Virus record (IMG/VR): IMGVR_UViG_3300048597_000116
Coordinates: 1-48,751 of that record
From: a virus
DNA: 48,751 nt
Strand: one strand, 5' to 3'
Positions 38,536-46,856 of the stretch are shown one piece after another. Every line of letters starts with the position of its first letter. The stretch's first letter is position 1. The position numbers and the translations under genes were made by a program. The notes below the pieces were generated by a model. The model was given only the letters and a program-made list of their open reading frames with translations, did no database searches and was not told the DNA's origin.

Positions 38536-40971
38536 TCATACAAGTTCCAGTTTAATTGCCTTAAAAACATTGCCACCTCGACCGCCGGATCCAATCGTCG
38601 AACGTCTTGCGTTAGGTAATCTTATCAAAGAGCGCGACCATTGGGATGCCCACCTGGTCTTGCTATAGATCTTTTCAAGCTCAGCATGAGCATTCGAAAT
38701 CCACAGCATCTTTTGTTTTAACACGATCCCATAGTTCTTTAAACCCTCGATTTCGAACTCGGTCACATAAGTCTGAGACCCCAAGATCCTTTCAATCGTG
38801 GTTTCGCATAGGTCGCCATTTGATTTGCGAAAAGACAATTTCCAGGTTAGCAAATGCTGTAAACATTCTTGCTCATCCGTCAACTTGGAATCCTCAATTT
38901 CATATTTAAGATCGAGTTCAGAAATGAGGGCCATAGCCTCGGATTCGCTGATAGGGCGGTCATGCTCAAGGGACCAGAATCCAGCCAAGAGGGTCCCAAC
39001 TTGCTGGCCATAGCGTTGGCTCACCCGGCCAGCGAGCGCGGTTCCTAGGATCCGCTGAGAGGTCCTGATCACGTTCACAAGGCGGGTTCCCCTCGCAAAG
39101 AGCGCGTCACCATAATCTGTATCGATTGTGGCCATCATCTTTTCCACGGCTTTCCACCGCACGATATCGTTGCCATGCGGTTTCAACTCAAGGACCGAGA
39201 ACCTGGACCGATCCGCATCGTTATCCAAGTTGACGCGGACGCTTGAGACCAGGGCGGGAAAGGCAAGCTCGAACTCAACGGCATTGCCGTTGGCGGATCC
39301 TTTAACAATCTTGCCTTGAGACGCGCTCCAGGACACCCTCAGGAGCTCCACAAGATTTTGGACCCTAGCCTTGGATAGATCCCCGGTGGTTTCAAACTCA
39401 TCAAAGATCACCGGCAGGCTGGATGATTTTATCGTCTGGCGGATCCCCGCCTCGGTCGAGGATCCGTGGAGATGGATTTTCCCCTTGGCGGATCCTAGAG
39501 CCGGTGCGATGAGGTTATTCATCACGGTTGACTTGCCAGTCCCGGATCCGCCGGTCAACCAAATGTGAGGGCGGATATCCAGGGCTCCCGCGATCCGGGC
39601 AATGGCGAGCCATCCGGCCAAAAGGTAACCCGACTTGGGATCAACCCAAGAGAGGGCTAGGCAGCAATCAATGAGGGCCTTGCCGCATTTGAGCGGTTCA
39701 GCCATAGGCGGAATACGGTTTCTTGTCTGGACGTAAATATACCAGCTTTTTGCCCGCGAGAGCCCTATCTCACGGTTGTCCATAATCAGGCTATGTCCGG
39801 TATTGATCACGATCCGTCCCTCATCGAGCCAAACCCCGGTTCCCCTCACGCGGTTGGAATCGAAGGGCCCTACAGCTCGACCCATTTGGACCAGGGCATC
39901 CGTGGCGGCAGTCCAGTCCACGCCCTTTTCATTCTGATACCGAGCCGCCCAATACTCACCAGGAGCCAGCTCAAAAAGTTGATGCTTGGCAAACGATGTA
40001 ATTCGAACGATATCTTTGCTTTTGATTTGGTAAAAAAAGTATACGGATTCGTCATAGCCCAAAGGCAAGAACCCGACCTCAGGATCCCTCTCACATTCAA
40101 AGAGAGCCTTAACCGCATCGATCCCTTTTTGGAGCTCCAGGTCGTTAAAGTCGGTTCCCTCGGTTGATTCAAACTCAGGAAACACCAAAGCGCCATGGGA
40201 TAAGAGGGACGCTTTACCCGCCTTATCCCTTCCGGTATTCGGTTCTTTTTGGCGATCATCATCACCACAAATTGTGATTTCAAGATCAGGATATTTTTCA
40301 TGCAGCAACTTGGCAACCTTAACCAAGTTACCGGCATCGATTGCAACGATCACGGTTTTTCCGGTTGCCTTAAAAAGCGTGACGCCGGTTGCAAATCCCT
40401 CACATATCAAAACATCAAGATGTATTTCCGGTCCAATGCGATGAAAGTTGCAATCAACTTTTGCGCCCGTGTTAAACCTCTTAGTTCCATCCGGCCAGAT
40501 GTATTGCACCGACCATAGTTTTCCACTAATATCCCGTAATGGAACCACTAGCCTTTCCTCAAAGATCTTTGCTCCGTAAAGGGCATCGATTTTTTTTCGG
40601 CTCATGTATTCCGTCTCACCATATTCGAGAGACTTAGCCCAAATGATTTCTGCCTTCTCACTCGCCTTGATGTTTCTCTCGATCCTATCCTGATCTAACT
40701 TTTTTTGAGCTGCCCGACTTTGGGCTTTGATTGCATCAAGATCAATCTTGCTCAATCCTTGCGGTTTGTATTCGTGCTTTTCACGGGTTCGCCAATCACC
40801 AAAAGTTGCATATTGATAAGTTTTGCCGCTAGAAACCGCATGATTCTGGAACCCCACAAACCAAGCGTTATCGCGTCCACCATTGCGCCCAAATCTTATC
40901 AACTCACCATCAAGCCTGATTTCAGGCAATGCGAAGCCATGGCTTGCCAAGGCAGCTACCAATTCATCCAT
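38536..40971 (-). CDS. Toprim primase fused to P-loop helicase/ATPase
   Basis: 811 residues. The N-terminal ~100 carry an RNA-polymerase-like start (ALPEIRLDGELIRFGRNGG). A Toprim domain follows: E191 in VLICEGFATGV, a mid-strand IVAIDAGNLVKV, and D237/D239 in ITICGDDD. A P-loop GGSGTGKST begins near residue 474, with a Walker B-like VIFDEFETTG about 45 residues on. Such fusions prime and unwind during phage replication. The last ~80 residues are basic (SKTRWASQWSRSLIRL). Its start at 40971 is close to the nuclease stop. The origin candidate lies directly after its 3' end. Confidence 0.85.
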   Translation of the reverse strand: MDELVAALASHGFALPEIRLDGELIRFGRNGGRDNAWFVGFQNHAVSSGKTYQYATFGDWRTREKHEYKPQGLSKIDLDAIKAQSRAAQKKLDQDRIERNIKASEKAEIIWAKSLEYGETEYMSRKKIDALYGAKIFEERLVVPLRDISGKLWSVQYIWPDGTKRFNTGAKVDCNFHRIGPEIHLDVLICEGFATGVTLFKATGKTVIVAIDAGNLVKVAKLLHEKYPDLEITICGDDDRQKEPNTGRDKAGKASLLSHGALVFPEFESTEGTDFNDLELQKGIDAVKALFECERDPEVGFLPLGYDESVYFFYQIKSKDIVRITSFAKHQLFELAPGEYWAARYQNEKGVDWTAATDALVQMGRAVGPFDSNRVRGTGVWLDEGRIVINTGHSLIMDNREIGLSRAKSWYIYVQTRNRIPPMAEPLKCGKALIDCCLALSWVDPKSGYLLAGWLAIARIAGALDIRPHIWLTGGSGTGKSTVMNNLIAPALGSAKGKIHLHGSSTEAGIRQTIKSSSLPVIFDEFETTGDLSKARVQNLVELLRVSWSASQGKIVKGSANGNAVEFELAFPALVSSVRVNLDNDADRSRFSVLELKPHGNDIVRWKAVEKMMATIDTDYGDALFARGTRLVNVIRTSQRILGTALAGRVSQRYGQQVGTLLAGFWSLEHDRPISESEAMALISELDLKYEIEDSKLTDEQECLQHLLTWKLSFRKSNGDLCETTIERILGSQTYVTEFEIEGLKNYGIVLKQKMLWISNAHAELEKIYSKTRWASQWSRSLIRLPNARRSTIGSGGRGGNVFKAIKLELV

Positions 40972-40988
40972 GAAACGGTTTCCTTTGT

Positions 40989-41420
40989 TTAGTCGGATTT
41001 AAAAGAAATTGTAGCGGGGTCGTAAACCGACTTAACCGACCCACCATCGCGAATGGCTGCTACAATTTTCAAACACTCTATAGCGTCCTCAGATGATCGC
41101 GCAACACAATAGATCCCGCCCATTTTTTTTATCATGGCCTCGAATCTAACTTGACCTTCGGACTGAGTTGCCTTGCCGGTTTTTACCTCTATTTCCACGC
41201 GAACACCATACGTTGTGATTCCAGTTATATCAGCGCATCCCACGAGCCCATACTTGATCAGCCGGTCACCACGATAAGCCGCGCCGGTCGGCTGTTCCCA
41301 AAACCGCCCAAGGTTAAGTCGATTCAAATCCAATAGAATCTGGCGAACTAGATTGTCGTGACGCCGCGTCAATTGCGCTCTTGATAGTGTCCCATTCCCG
41401 CTTTGCATGAGTTGCACCAA
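40989..41420 (-). CDS. VRR-NUC / PD-(D/E)xK nuclease
   Basis: 143 residues. The core KYGLVGCADITGITTYGVRV then EIEVKTGKATQSEGQVRFEA and IYCVARSSEDAIE has the VRR-NUC order: G-x-x-D, then E-x-K (in VEIEVKTG) and a Q motif. These nucleases cut branched or flap DNA. The frame starts inside the helicase end, so the first ~35 codons overlap it by 107 bases; the domain begins near residue 20 and an internal TTG with AAGAG before it is an alternative start. A partner of the helicase in resolving replication intermediates is plausible. Confidence 0.75.
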   Translation of the reverse strand: MVQLMQSGNGTLSRAQLTRRHDNLVRQILLDLNRLNLGRFWEQPTGAAYRGDRLIKYGLVGCADITGITTYGVRVEIEVKTGKATQSEGQVRFEAMIKKMGGIYCVARSSEDAIECLKIVAAIRDGGSVKSVYDPATISFKSD

Positions 41421-44400
41421 ATTCCGTTTTTATCCGATGATAGACCCAACCCGGTTGGTATCCAAAATTGATCGCACGATTGATAAGTGATTTCACTTTT
41501 GACTTTACACGTTGTGCATTCAAGATTTCAACGTCTTTTATCTCAACCAGGTCAATATCGGTGCGGTGGATTGGTGCCTCGCGCTCTTTTTTGGGATTCA
41601 CAAAGCCGCATTGGGGACATTCATCAGCGGGTTTTTCATAGACATAATAGCATTGTTTGCAAGTCTCATATTGGATGAGGTCCTCGACCTTTTCCTTTTT
41701 GCCGGATCCGTCAAGATCGCATTCCTTTTCCATCTCGATGAACCCATGGCGGACCACGTTCTTGCCGTGGTCGAGGACAATGAAATTTGATTTTCCTGGA
41801 TAAATTCTAGTTGCTCTGCCTAGTTGCTGAATCATTAAGTTATAGCTAGCGGTTGGCCTGGCCATAATTACGCATGAAACATAGGGCATATCAACCCCGG
41901 TGCAAAGGATGCCCACGTTTGAGACAATCTTTACAACGCCGGTTTCTAGATCTTTAAGAGCCTTTTGGCGTTCATCCCAAGAGTTCTTTGCCTCGATGTG
42001 CACCGCTGGAATCCCTGCCGCAATGAATTGATCCACCATGCCAAGTGAGTTGGCCACGGATGTGGCAAAGCATATGGTCGGGCGGTTTTCCCCTTTTTCC
42101 AGCCAGGTCTTAACGATATCGCCGACGATCTTTGCCTCACCCATAATGCCGTCAATTTGATTGGTATAGAAATCCCCGGTCTTTTTGTCGATCTTGAGCT
42201 TTTCAAAATCCGTTTCGGATGGCATAGAAAAATATTTTGGCGGGACTAAATAGTTTTGCTTGATGAGATCTGAAATGGTGATCGGATAGACCACCTCATC
42301 AGCAACGTGTCTCAGCCCTTGGGGAACGTGAGGCGTGGCGGTTACTGGCAAGAAAAAGGTTTCAGGCGGATATTGCTCGATCAGCCAACGAAAGGATGGT
42401 GAGGCTGCATAATGACAGTTTCCAATTGCAACTGCCATTCCGCTTCTACGAACGATAATGTTTCCTTTAGGGACGGTGACGCAATAAACGTAACCTGAAT
42501 ATTTAGATTCCTCTCTTTTTATCTGTTGAAATGTGCATGTGCTTGCGGCTTTCCTAACAAATAAACGATGCGCCGTACTAAACGATTCACTTCTGTTATC
42601 GACTTGGGTCGTGATGTTTGAAGAGTATCCAGCCAATGTCGCTACAATTTGATAAAAATCAGCGTTACTTTTAATTACGCTTGAATAGTAATAGGTAATA
42701 TCGGATATTCGGCTACCATCCCAATTAACCATGTATTCAATAATTGCCCGACACTTTGAAACAGACAGAGATTTTATGTCAAAAACTTGATCTATGTATT
42801 TAGTTTTATAGGAGCATCCAACTGAAAATCGTCTTTTTTTAGGATGGGATGATTTTATTTCTCTAAATTCAAAGTTTCCTTCATTCATGAGATCGATAAA
42901 CATATCTATTTTCCGCTGTTTTGTAAAAGTAAAATGGGCACGTCCAACCGATTGATCGTGCCCATCGGCTTGAAATGCAATGGCCAGTTTTTCTTTTGGA
43001 GACAAAATTTCGTCGCTGCCAACCGCTATTCCGGATTTAAATATAGACTTATAAGCGCCCTGTTTTAAATCCTTGGCCTTAATCTTTTGTACTTTTCCTC
43101 CAGAAATAATTACCATTTCATGGTTTTCGGTGACGGTAACATCTATTTTTTTATCGCTTTTAAAAGTAATCATGTTATGGTTCTCAACTAATTTTTTTAC
43201 ATGCCTGATTGGCGTGCAAAAGCTAATTTCTTTTGTGTTTTGATCAAACTGGGCAATCAACTCATTGCCAGATAAATTGTCAAATCTAATGAATCCTTTT
43301 TCAGTCATTATCTCCATATCAGGCGTAAAACATTCATCGATCACCACAAGTTGCGCCTCGGGAACCAATGCCCTGGCTCTTAGCGTGTCTATCGAGCAAA
43401 CTTGGATATTTTCATGGGGTCGGCGGTTCCAGTGACCGGCCATCAAAACGCCGTGCGGAACCTTTTCCCTAAAGAGCCGTTGAGATGCCTGATCAACTAA
43501 CTGTTTACCGCGCACGACCATAATGGCTTTTTTTTTGCGCTCATGGACGCCCTTTAGGACCTCGGAAAAGATCACGGTATTATGGGAAACCGTGCCATCA
43601 TGCAGCAAAAAGTACGGATCTTGCTTGAGAGTAAAACCAAAATAGTCACCGGGTCCAAGCGGCTTGACGGAAAACTGGCTAAATTGATCCCAAATCCTCA
43701 CGGGCGTGATCTTTAGATCCGTGCGGCGGATTGGTAACTCCCATAGCTCGCCCGATATACTTGCATATTTGATATTACTCATTTCATCAAATTGAAACCC
43801 TAAACTAAGAGCTATTTTTTTAATAGCCGCTTTTATATAATCATTTTTAAATTTTAATAATATATCGCGGTTTTTAAGGACCCCGGTGCCATCTATAAAG
43901 CCGCTTAGAAACTTGGCCTTAATAGCCTCGCGAGCAATGATAAAATCCGCCTTTGGTGCGGATCCTCTTAACGAGCTTAAAGAGTCATAAATTTGTGTAT
44001 CGGGTTTAATAATAAGGCCATCCATACATCCTTTCATTTGGTTCGATAAATGATCTCTTAATTGCGCTGCCGGATGAGTAAATTCCATTCTGTCATGATC
44101 CGCCTGAGCAAGGAAAAATCCAGCGAGCCACGGATCTATCAGGGGATCATAGCGCCATTCATGATCCCATTTAAAACGCATGATATAGAAATAGCTTTTG
44201 GATCGCTCATTGAGCGCCAAAAATTCTTTAACCGACATCACAAAAACCTTTTTATGTGATGAATGCCAAAGCACCAACTGATGGTTGAGGTTGCATTTAA
44301 AGGACGCGCCTTTTTTGGGGACGATCTCAAACATGTGATCGATGCCCTGAGTGATTGCGACCACGGTTCTTGGTTTGGAATCGGGTCCCAATAGCCGAGC

Positions 44401-44583
44401 GCCTGGCTTAATATCCTCAACAGCAATCGGATTAGGTCCTTTATAGGTTAGGATCATAGTCCCTGGTGCGTGGCATTTCCCACCGCCAGTCGCGAGATGC
44501 AACAGGACTTTCCGGCGTCCGGCGGCATAGTGAGCGCGGATCTGATCAAGGGCATCTTGCTGATATGGTCTAAGAATCGTCAT
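41314..44583 (-). CDS. SF2 (DEAD/H-like) helicase interrupted by two inteins
   Basis: 1,089 residues before splicing; about 485 remain after removal of both inteins. The extein motif I is L-A-T-G-G-G-K|T (intein between K36 and T336) and motif II is V-V-I-D-E|C-H (intein between E417 and C723). Then FLPVTATP, the helicase C-domain, and the QQLGRATRIYPGK arginine-finger motif. A CxxC...CxxC zinc element (CKQCYYVYEKPADECPQCG) precedes the C-terminal helical end. The helicase is therefore an enzyme that must splice twice to work. It likely acts in replication or recombination with the nuclease encoded next. Start ATG overlaps a 53-residue gene by 14 bases. Confidence 0.92.
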   Translation of the reverse strand: MTILRPYQQDALDQIRAHYAAGRRKVLLHLATGGGKCHAPGTMILTYKGPNPIAVEDIKPGARLLGPDSKPRTVVAITQGIDHMFEIVPKKGASFKCNLNHQLVLWHSSHKKVFVMSVKEFLALNERSKSYFYIMRFKWDHEWRYDPLIDPWLAGFFLAQADHDRMEFTHPAAQLRDHLSNQMKGCMDGLIIKPDTQIYDSLSSLRGSAPKADFIIAREAIKAKFLSGFIDGTGVLKNRDILLKFKNDYIKAAIKKIALSLGFQFDEMSNIKYASISGELWELPIRRTDLKITPVRIWDQFSQFSVKPLGPGDYFGFTLKQDPYFLLHDGTVSHNTVIFSEVLKGVHERKKKAIMVVRGKQLVDQASQRLFREKVPHGVLMAGHWNRRPHENIQVCSIDTLRARALVPEAQLVVIDECFTPDMEIMTEKGFIRFDNLSGNELIAQFDQNTKEISFCTPIRHVKKLVENHNMITFKSDKKIDVTVTENHEMVIISGGKVQKIKAKDLKQGAYKSIFKSGIAVGSDEILSPKEKLAIAFQADGHDQSVGRAHFTFTKQRKIDMFIDLMNEGNFEFREIKSSHPKKRRFSVGCSYKTKYIDQVFDIKSLSVSKCRAIIEYMVNWDGSRISDITYYYSSVIKSNADFYQIVATLAGYSSNITTQVDNRSESFSTAHRLFVRKAASTCTFQQIKREESKYSGYVYCVTVPKGNIIVRRSGMAVAIGNCHYAASPSFRWLIEQYPPETFFLPVTATPHVPQGLRHVADEVVYPITISDLIKQNYLVPPKYFSMPSETDFEKLKIDKKTGDFYTNQIDGIMGEAKIVGDIVKTWLEKGENRPTICFATSVANSLGMVDQFIAAGIPAVHIEAKNSWDERQKALKDLETGVVKIVSNVGILCTGVDMPYVSCVIMARPTASYNLMIQQLGRATRIYPGKSNFIVLDHGKNVVRHGFIEMEKECDLDGSGKKEKVEDLIQYETCKQCYYVYEKPADECPQCGFVNPKKEREAPIHRTDIDLVEIKDVEILNAQRVKSKVKSLINRAINFGYQPGWVYHRIKTEFGATHAKREWDTIKSAIDAASRQSSSPDSIGFEST
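42418..43332 (-). other. Intein 2, in helicase motif II (DECH)
   Basis: Residues 418-722 (305 aa). Begins with C418 (CFTPDMEIMT; block A), has a T-x-x-H-like block B (VTVTENHEMVI) near 482-492, and ends with the block F/G pattern VYCVTVPKGNIIVRRSG then AIGN|C. The penultimate residue is Gly rather than His, seen in some active inteins. The +1 extein residue is Cys723. A LAGLIDADG-like endonuclease is indicated by KLAIAFQADGHDQ near 532-544 and MVNWDGSRIS near 618-627. Splicing residues (Cys start, Asn end, Cys +1) are intact. Confidence 0.92.
43579..44475 (-). other. Intein 1, in helicase Walker A (motif I)
   Basis: Residues 37-335 (299 aa). Starts with C37 (CHAPGTMILTYKG; block A), block B near CNLNHQLVL (residues 97-105) and ends GFTLKQDPYFLLHDGTVSHN with penultimate H334 and N335, followed by +1 Thr336. 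The homing endonuclease is LAGLIDADG type: DPWLAGFFLAQADH near 150 and FLSGFIDGTGVL near 225. The catalytic splice residues are intact. Insertion directly after the Walker A lysine splits the P-loop, so splicing is essential. Confidence 0.95.
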
Positions 44584-44731
44584 GGACTGTAAAATCCTTA
44601 TAAAAAAAGTTAATATAACCCACTAAATCGCCATCAGTGTCATAGATGGCAATCCTATTTTTCGACGAAATTTTTAAATCGTTGTCTAACGAAACGTTTT
44701 CTAACAGGTCGATGAGTTCGAAAACTTTCAT
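44570..44731 (-). CDS. Small protein upstream of the helicase
   Basis: 53 residues: MKVFELIDLLENVSLDNDL, then NRIAIYDTDGDLVGYINFF. A GGAGG site lies 4 bases before the ATG, giving strong support. The fold looks alpha then beta hairpin. It overlaps the helicase start by 14 bases, so is coupled to it. No family recognised. Confidence 0.6.
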   Translation of the reverse strand: MKVFELIDLLENVSLDNDLKISSKNRIAIYDTDGDLVGYINFFYKDFTVHDDS

Positions 44732-44740
44732 AGAGCCTCC

Positions 44741-44775
44741 AAAAAAAGCCGTGATACTAAAATCATACCACGGCT
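44741..44775 (-). terminator. Terminator between SSB-like gene and helicase operon
   Basis: On the minus strand AGCCGTG and CACGGCT (7-bp GC-rich stem, 15-base loop) are followed by seven T. It is 15 bases after the SSB-like stop. Confidence 0.8.
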
Positions 44776-44790
44776 ATTTTGGAGATCTCT

Positions 44791-45270
44791 TTAGAATGGA
44801 ATATTATCGAGCTTGGGTTCCGGCTTTGGCTTATAACCCGTGGCTTTCCTGAGCGCCGCAAGTTCGCCCTGGATATTCATGCCATTGAGCCGTTGCGCGG
44901 CTTCCGCTCTTGACAAGAGGTTGGATAGCCCTGGCTCATTGATCCAGGCCACGCGGTAATAAGTCTTGCCCTCGTAATGCTCAGGCTCAACCGTGATCAT
45001 CAGATCCTTTTGCAAGTTAAGGGTTCCGCTTTCAGGACCATCCGCCATTGCGGAAACGTCACGTTCGAGCCCACAAATCAAAAGCGTCTTAAGGGTGTAT
45101 TGAGTTGCTTGGCCAGCGAATGCGCCGCGCCATAATACTCGATGCGGATCCCCTTCGGTGTCCTTGTATTCCATCTCAACCAACGCCATCACGCCGTTAT
45201 TTTTGGAATCCCTCAGACCATAGTTAACGATCCGCGCCATATATTTTCCGGGATGAATTTCAGTTGCCAT
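44791..45270 (-). CDS. SSB-like protein
   Basis: 159 residues. It has the beta-barrel cadence of OB-fold proteins (GKYMARIVNYGLRDSKN; MALVEMEYKDTEGDPHRVLW; YEGKTYYRVAWINEPG) and ends KLDNIPF, matching the acidic/hydrophobic C-terminal tip of single-strand binding proteins (D-D-I-P-F). That tip binds partner replication and recombination enzymes. It is located between the Sak4-like ATPase operon and the helicase. Some phage proteins of this type are called DUF669-like. The tip strongly supports the SSB call. Confidence 0.75.
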   Translation of the reverse strand: MATEIHPGKYMARIVNYGLRDSKNNGVMALVEMEYKDTEGDPHRVLWRGAFAGQATQYTLKTLLICGLERDVSAMADGPESGTLNLQKDLMITVEPEHYEGKTYYRVAWINEPGLSNLLSRAEAAQRLNGMNIQGELAALRKATGYKPKPEPKLDNIPF

Positions 45271-45448
45271 CTTTTGCGATCCTTTTTGTATTCATTTCGT
45301 TCCAGGTAAATAGGGCAACCAATTTTTGGATTACCCATTCTTTAAAAGCCGCCTCTTTGTCTTCCTTCATAACCATGGTATAGGCTTCGTATTTGCGCCA
45401 TTCGCTAGTTATTTCCTTTTCCCATTTTAAAAAGAGTTCATCCGTCAA
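45260..45448 (-). CDS. Small hypothetical protein (TTG start)
   Basis: 62 residues of acidic and aromatic helix (ELFLKWEKEITSEWRKYEAY; AAFKEWVIQKLVALFTWNE). The start was moved to the TTG that lies seven bases after AAGGAG, which is inside the upstream gene's stop region; the longer frame starts at another TTG. It overlaps the SSB-like gene by 11 bases. Unrecognised; it may tie SSB and the annealing ATPase together. Confidence 0.5.
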   Translation of the reverse strand: MTDELFLKWEKEITSEWRKYEAYTMVMKEDKEAAFKEWVIQKLVALFTWNEMNTKRIAKDGN

Positions 45449-46352
45449 TGGTTGGCTCCTTAATATCAAGCCGCTCTTTTAACTTGGCCTCAATCTTCAA
45501 TAGTTGAGGCAAATAATCTTGAGCCTTGCCCACGGTTTCTATAACCAGCTTGCGGAACGCATCATCAAATTGCTCGGACTTTAATAGATCATCAATCCGG
45601 TTTCTTGCCGATTGCGCGTTATCGTTTCCGATCGCCGCGACATAGGCATCCCAACTAAGATCGATACACTCGGGCAATCCGAGGCGGTTCTTGGCATCGT
45701 ATCCAGGGCGTCCCTCGGTCCAAATTTTCCTAGCGCCTGAGCCAAATGCCTTAAGCTCTTTGCCTTCGGTTTTTGCAAAAACCTCGAAATTTGCGAACAA
45801 TACCGAGTCAACCCATTCCCTAAATTTAGGTGCGGATTTTTTATGGAGCTTTAGCTGGAACTTATCATAGGTGATTTGGTTGGCCGCATCACTATGCTGA
45901 GTGAGTTCCGAGTGAGCGATCAAGATCACGTTCATTTGGCGATCAATCCGCAATCGGTTTATGTGCTTGATGAACGCTTCCCACCGCACTGCCGCTTCGA
46001 CGTAACCCTTGCCATACCCGCCAGCGGCTAACTCTATCGACTTGGCACCATGCTCTTTACAAATTTCCGCGTATAATAAAGGTTCAAGCCAATCTAATGA
46101 ATCGATAACAAGAGTTTTATAATCATGCTTTTCTTTATATAGCTCTTGGATCGCCATGCCCACATCAGGCCAACTTTCAGGACATGGAAACCGCGCCACA
46201 TCCAGATGATCCGTTCCATCCTCGGTTCCTAGGAATATGGGCTTTGGCGCACCCGCGGCAAAACTCGATTTCCCGATACCATCAACTCCATAGATCAAAA
46301 GCAAATGCGGCTTTTTGATCTTGCCAGTTGTAACTCTGTCAAGCATTCCCAT
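45438..46352 (-). CDS. Sak4-like RecA-fold recombination ATPase (AAA_24 type)
   Basis: 304 residues. Walker A GVDGIGKS (residues 22-29) and Walker B LVID (81-84, then SLDWLE) are in a RecA-like NTPase frame. Sequence around NVILIAHSELTQHSD (about residue 140) resembles sensor motifs of Sak4/RecA-like recombinases. In phages such proteins promote single-strand annealing together with an exonuclease and SSB, both present here (YqaJ-type and SSB-like). It overlaps the HTH gene upstream by 14 bases. The Sak4 label is inferred from length and context; some relatives are only called AAA ATPases. Confidence 0.75.
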   Translation of the reverse strand: MGMLDRVTTGKIKKPHLLLIYGVDGIGKSSFAAGAPKPIFLGTEDGTDHLDVARFPCPESWPDVGMAIQELYKEKHDYKTLVIDSLDWLEPLLYAEICKEHGAKSIELAAGGYGKGYVEAAVRWEAFIKHINRLRIDRQMNVILIAHSELTQHSDAANQITYDKFQLKLHKKSAPKFREWVDSVLFANFEVFAKTEGKELKAFGSGARKIWTEGRPGYDAKNRLGLPECIDLSWDAYVAAIGNDNAQSARNRIDDLLKSEQFDDAFRKLVIETVGKAQDYLPQLLKIEAKLKERLDIKEPTIDG

Positions 46353-46524
46353 TTTCAGACTCCTTCTTGATTAATTCCTTAACTCGATCCTCTTGATGCC
46401 TTGGGATCCGACCCCTCTTGATCCATTGATGAATGGTGTTAGAGCTGCGGTATCCTAAAGCTAGTGCTAAATGCGTTGGGTTGTTTGCTTTAACCCAAGC
46501 CTCTAGGTCTTGTAACGTGGTCAT
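46339..46524 (-). CDS. Cro-like small HTH regulator
   Basis: 61 residues. LEAWVKANNPTHLALALGY, then RSSNTIHQWIKRGRIPRH form a Cro/YdaS-type helix-turn-helix. It sits first in the minus-strand replication operon, right beside a divergent promoter region with a small inverted repeat. That arrangement suggests it autoregulates and controls the plus-strand Lar/exonuclease operon. Its stop overlaps the next gene's start by 14 bases. No repressor partner such as CI is found in the immediate neighbourhood. Confidence 0.75.
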   Translation of the reverse strand: MTTLQDLEAWVKANNPTHLALALGYRSSNTIHQWIKRGRIPRHQEDRVKELIKKESENGNA

Positions 46525-46563
46525 ATATTTTTGAATCCCTTGAGAAATTGATTTGATAGATAT

Positions 46564-46613
46564 GTTTTAATTTCATTTGAATATTGTGTCAACAATTTAA
46601 TTTGTGCTAGAAT
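46564..46613. promoter_or_regulatory. Divergent promoters with operator-like inverted repeat
   Basis: Minus strand: TTGACA at 46592-46587, 17 bases, TAAAAC at 46569-46564. Plus strand: extended -10 TGCTAGAAT at 46605-46613 with a poorer -35 near 46584. The inverted repeat ATTGT-GTCA-ACAAT (46583-46596) covers both -35 elements, an ideal operator for the adjacent Cro-like protein. Confidence 0.65.
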
Positions 46614-46634
46614 AGAAAAAAATGAGGGCAAAGC

Positions 46635-46856
46635 ATGTGGTCTAATTTTTTAAGGATGTTTAAATCATCCAAGATGGTTTTACGAGTTAGATCATGTCCA
46701 TTTTGCAATTCATCAAAATTGATTTTAAGGAAACTAGAGGACACCGGTTTAACATTTGTAAATTGCGCCTCGTGCTGTGCAAGAGGTCCGCTCGCGGATG
46801 GTGAGCTTGAATCGATAAAACGCTGGAATAGGATGGCAACTAAAGATGAACCGTGA
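46635..46856 (+). CDS. Lar-like zinc protein (restriction alleviation family)
   Basis: 73 residues. C21/C24 (SCPFCNSSKLI), C44/C47 or C48 (NCASCCARGP) and the end ADGELESIKRWNRMA match the Lar pattern C-P-F-C-G ... C-x-x-C-x-A-x-G-P ... A-I-x-x-W-N. Lar proteins reduce type I restriction. It begins at an ATG with GAGGG seven bases before it and overlaps the exonuclease by 11 bases. It would be the first early gene of this plus-strand operon. The N-terminal ~15 residues are basic. Confidence 0.8.
   Translation: MWSNFLRMFKSSKMVLRVRSCPFCNSSKLILRKLEDTGLTFVNCASCCARGPLADGELESIKRWNRMATKDEP

Noticed and set aside
44646-44852. Plus-strand frame of 68 residues
   Set aside because: Antisense to the small 53-residue gene with a strong GGAGG site and to a terminator.
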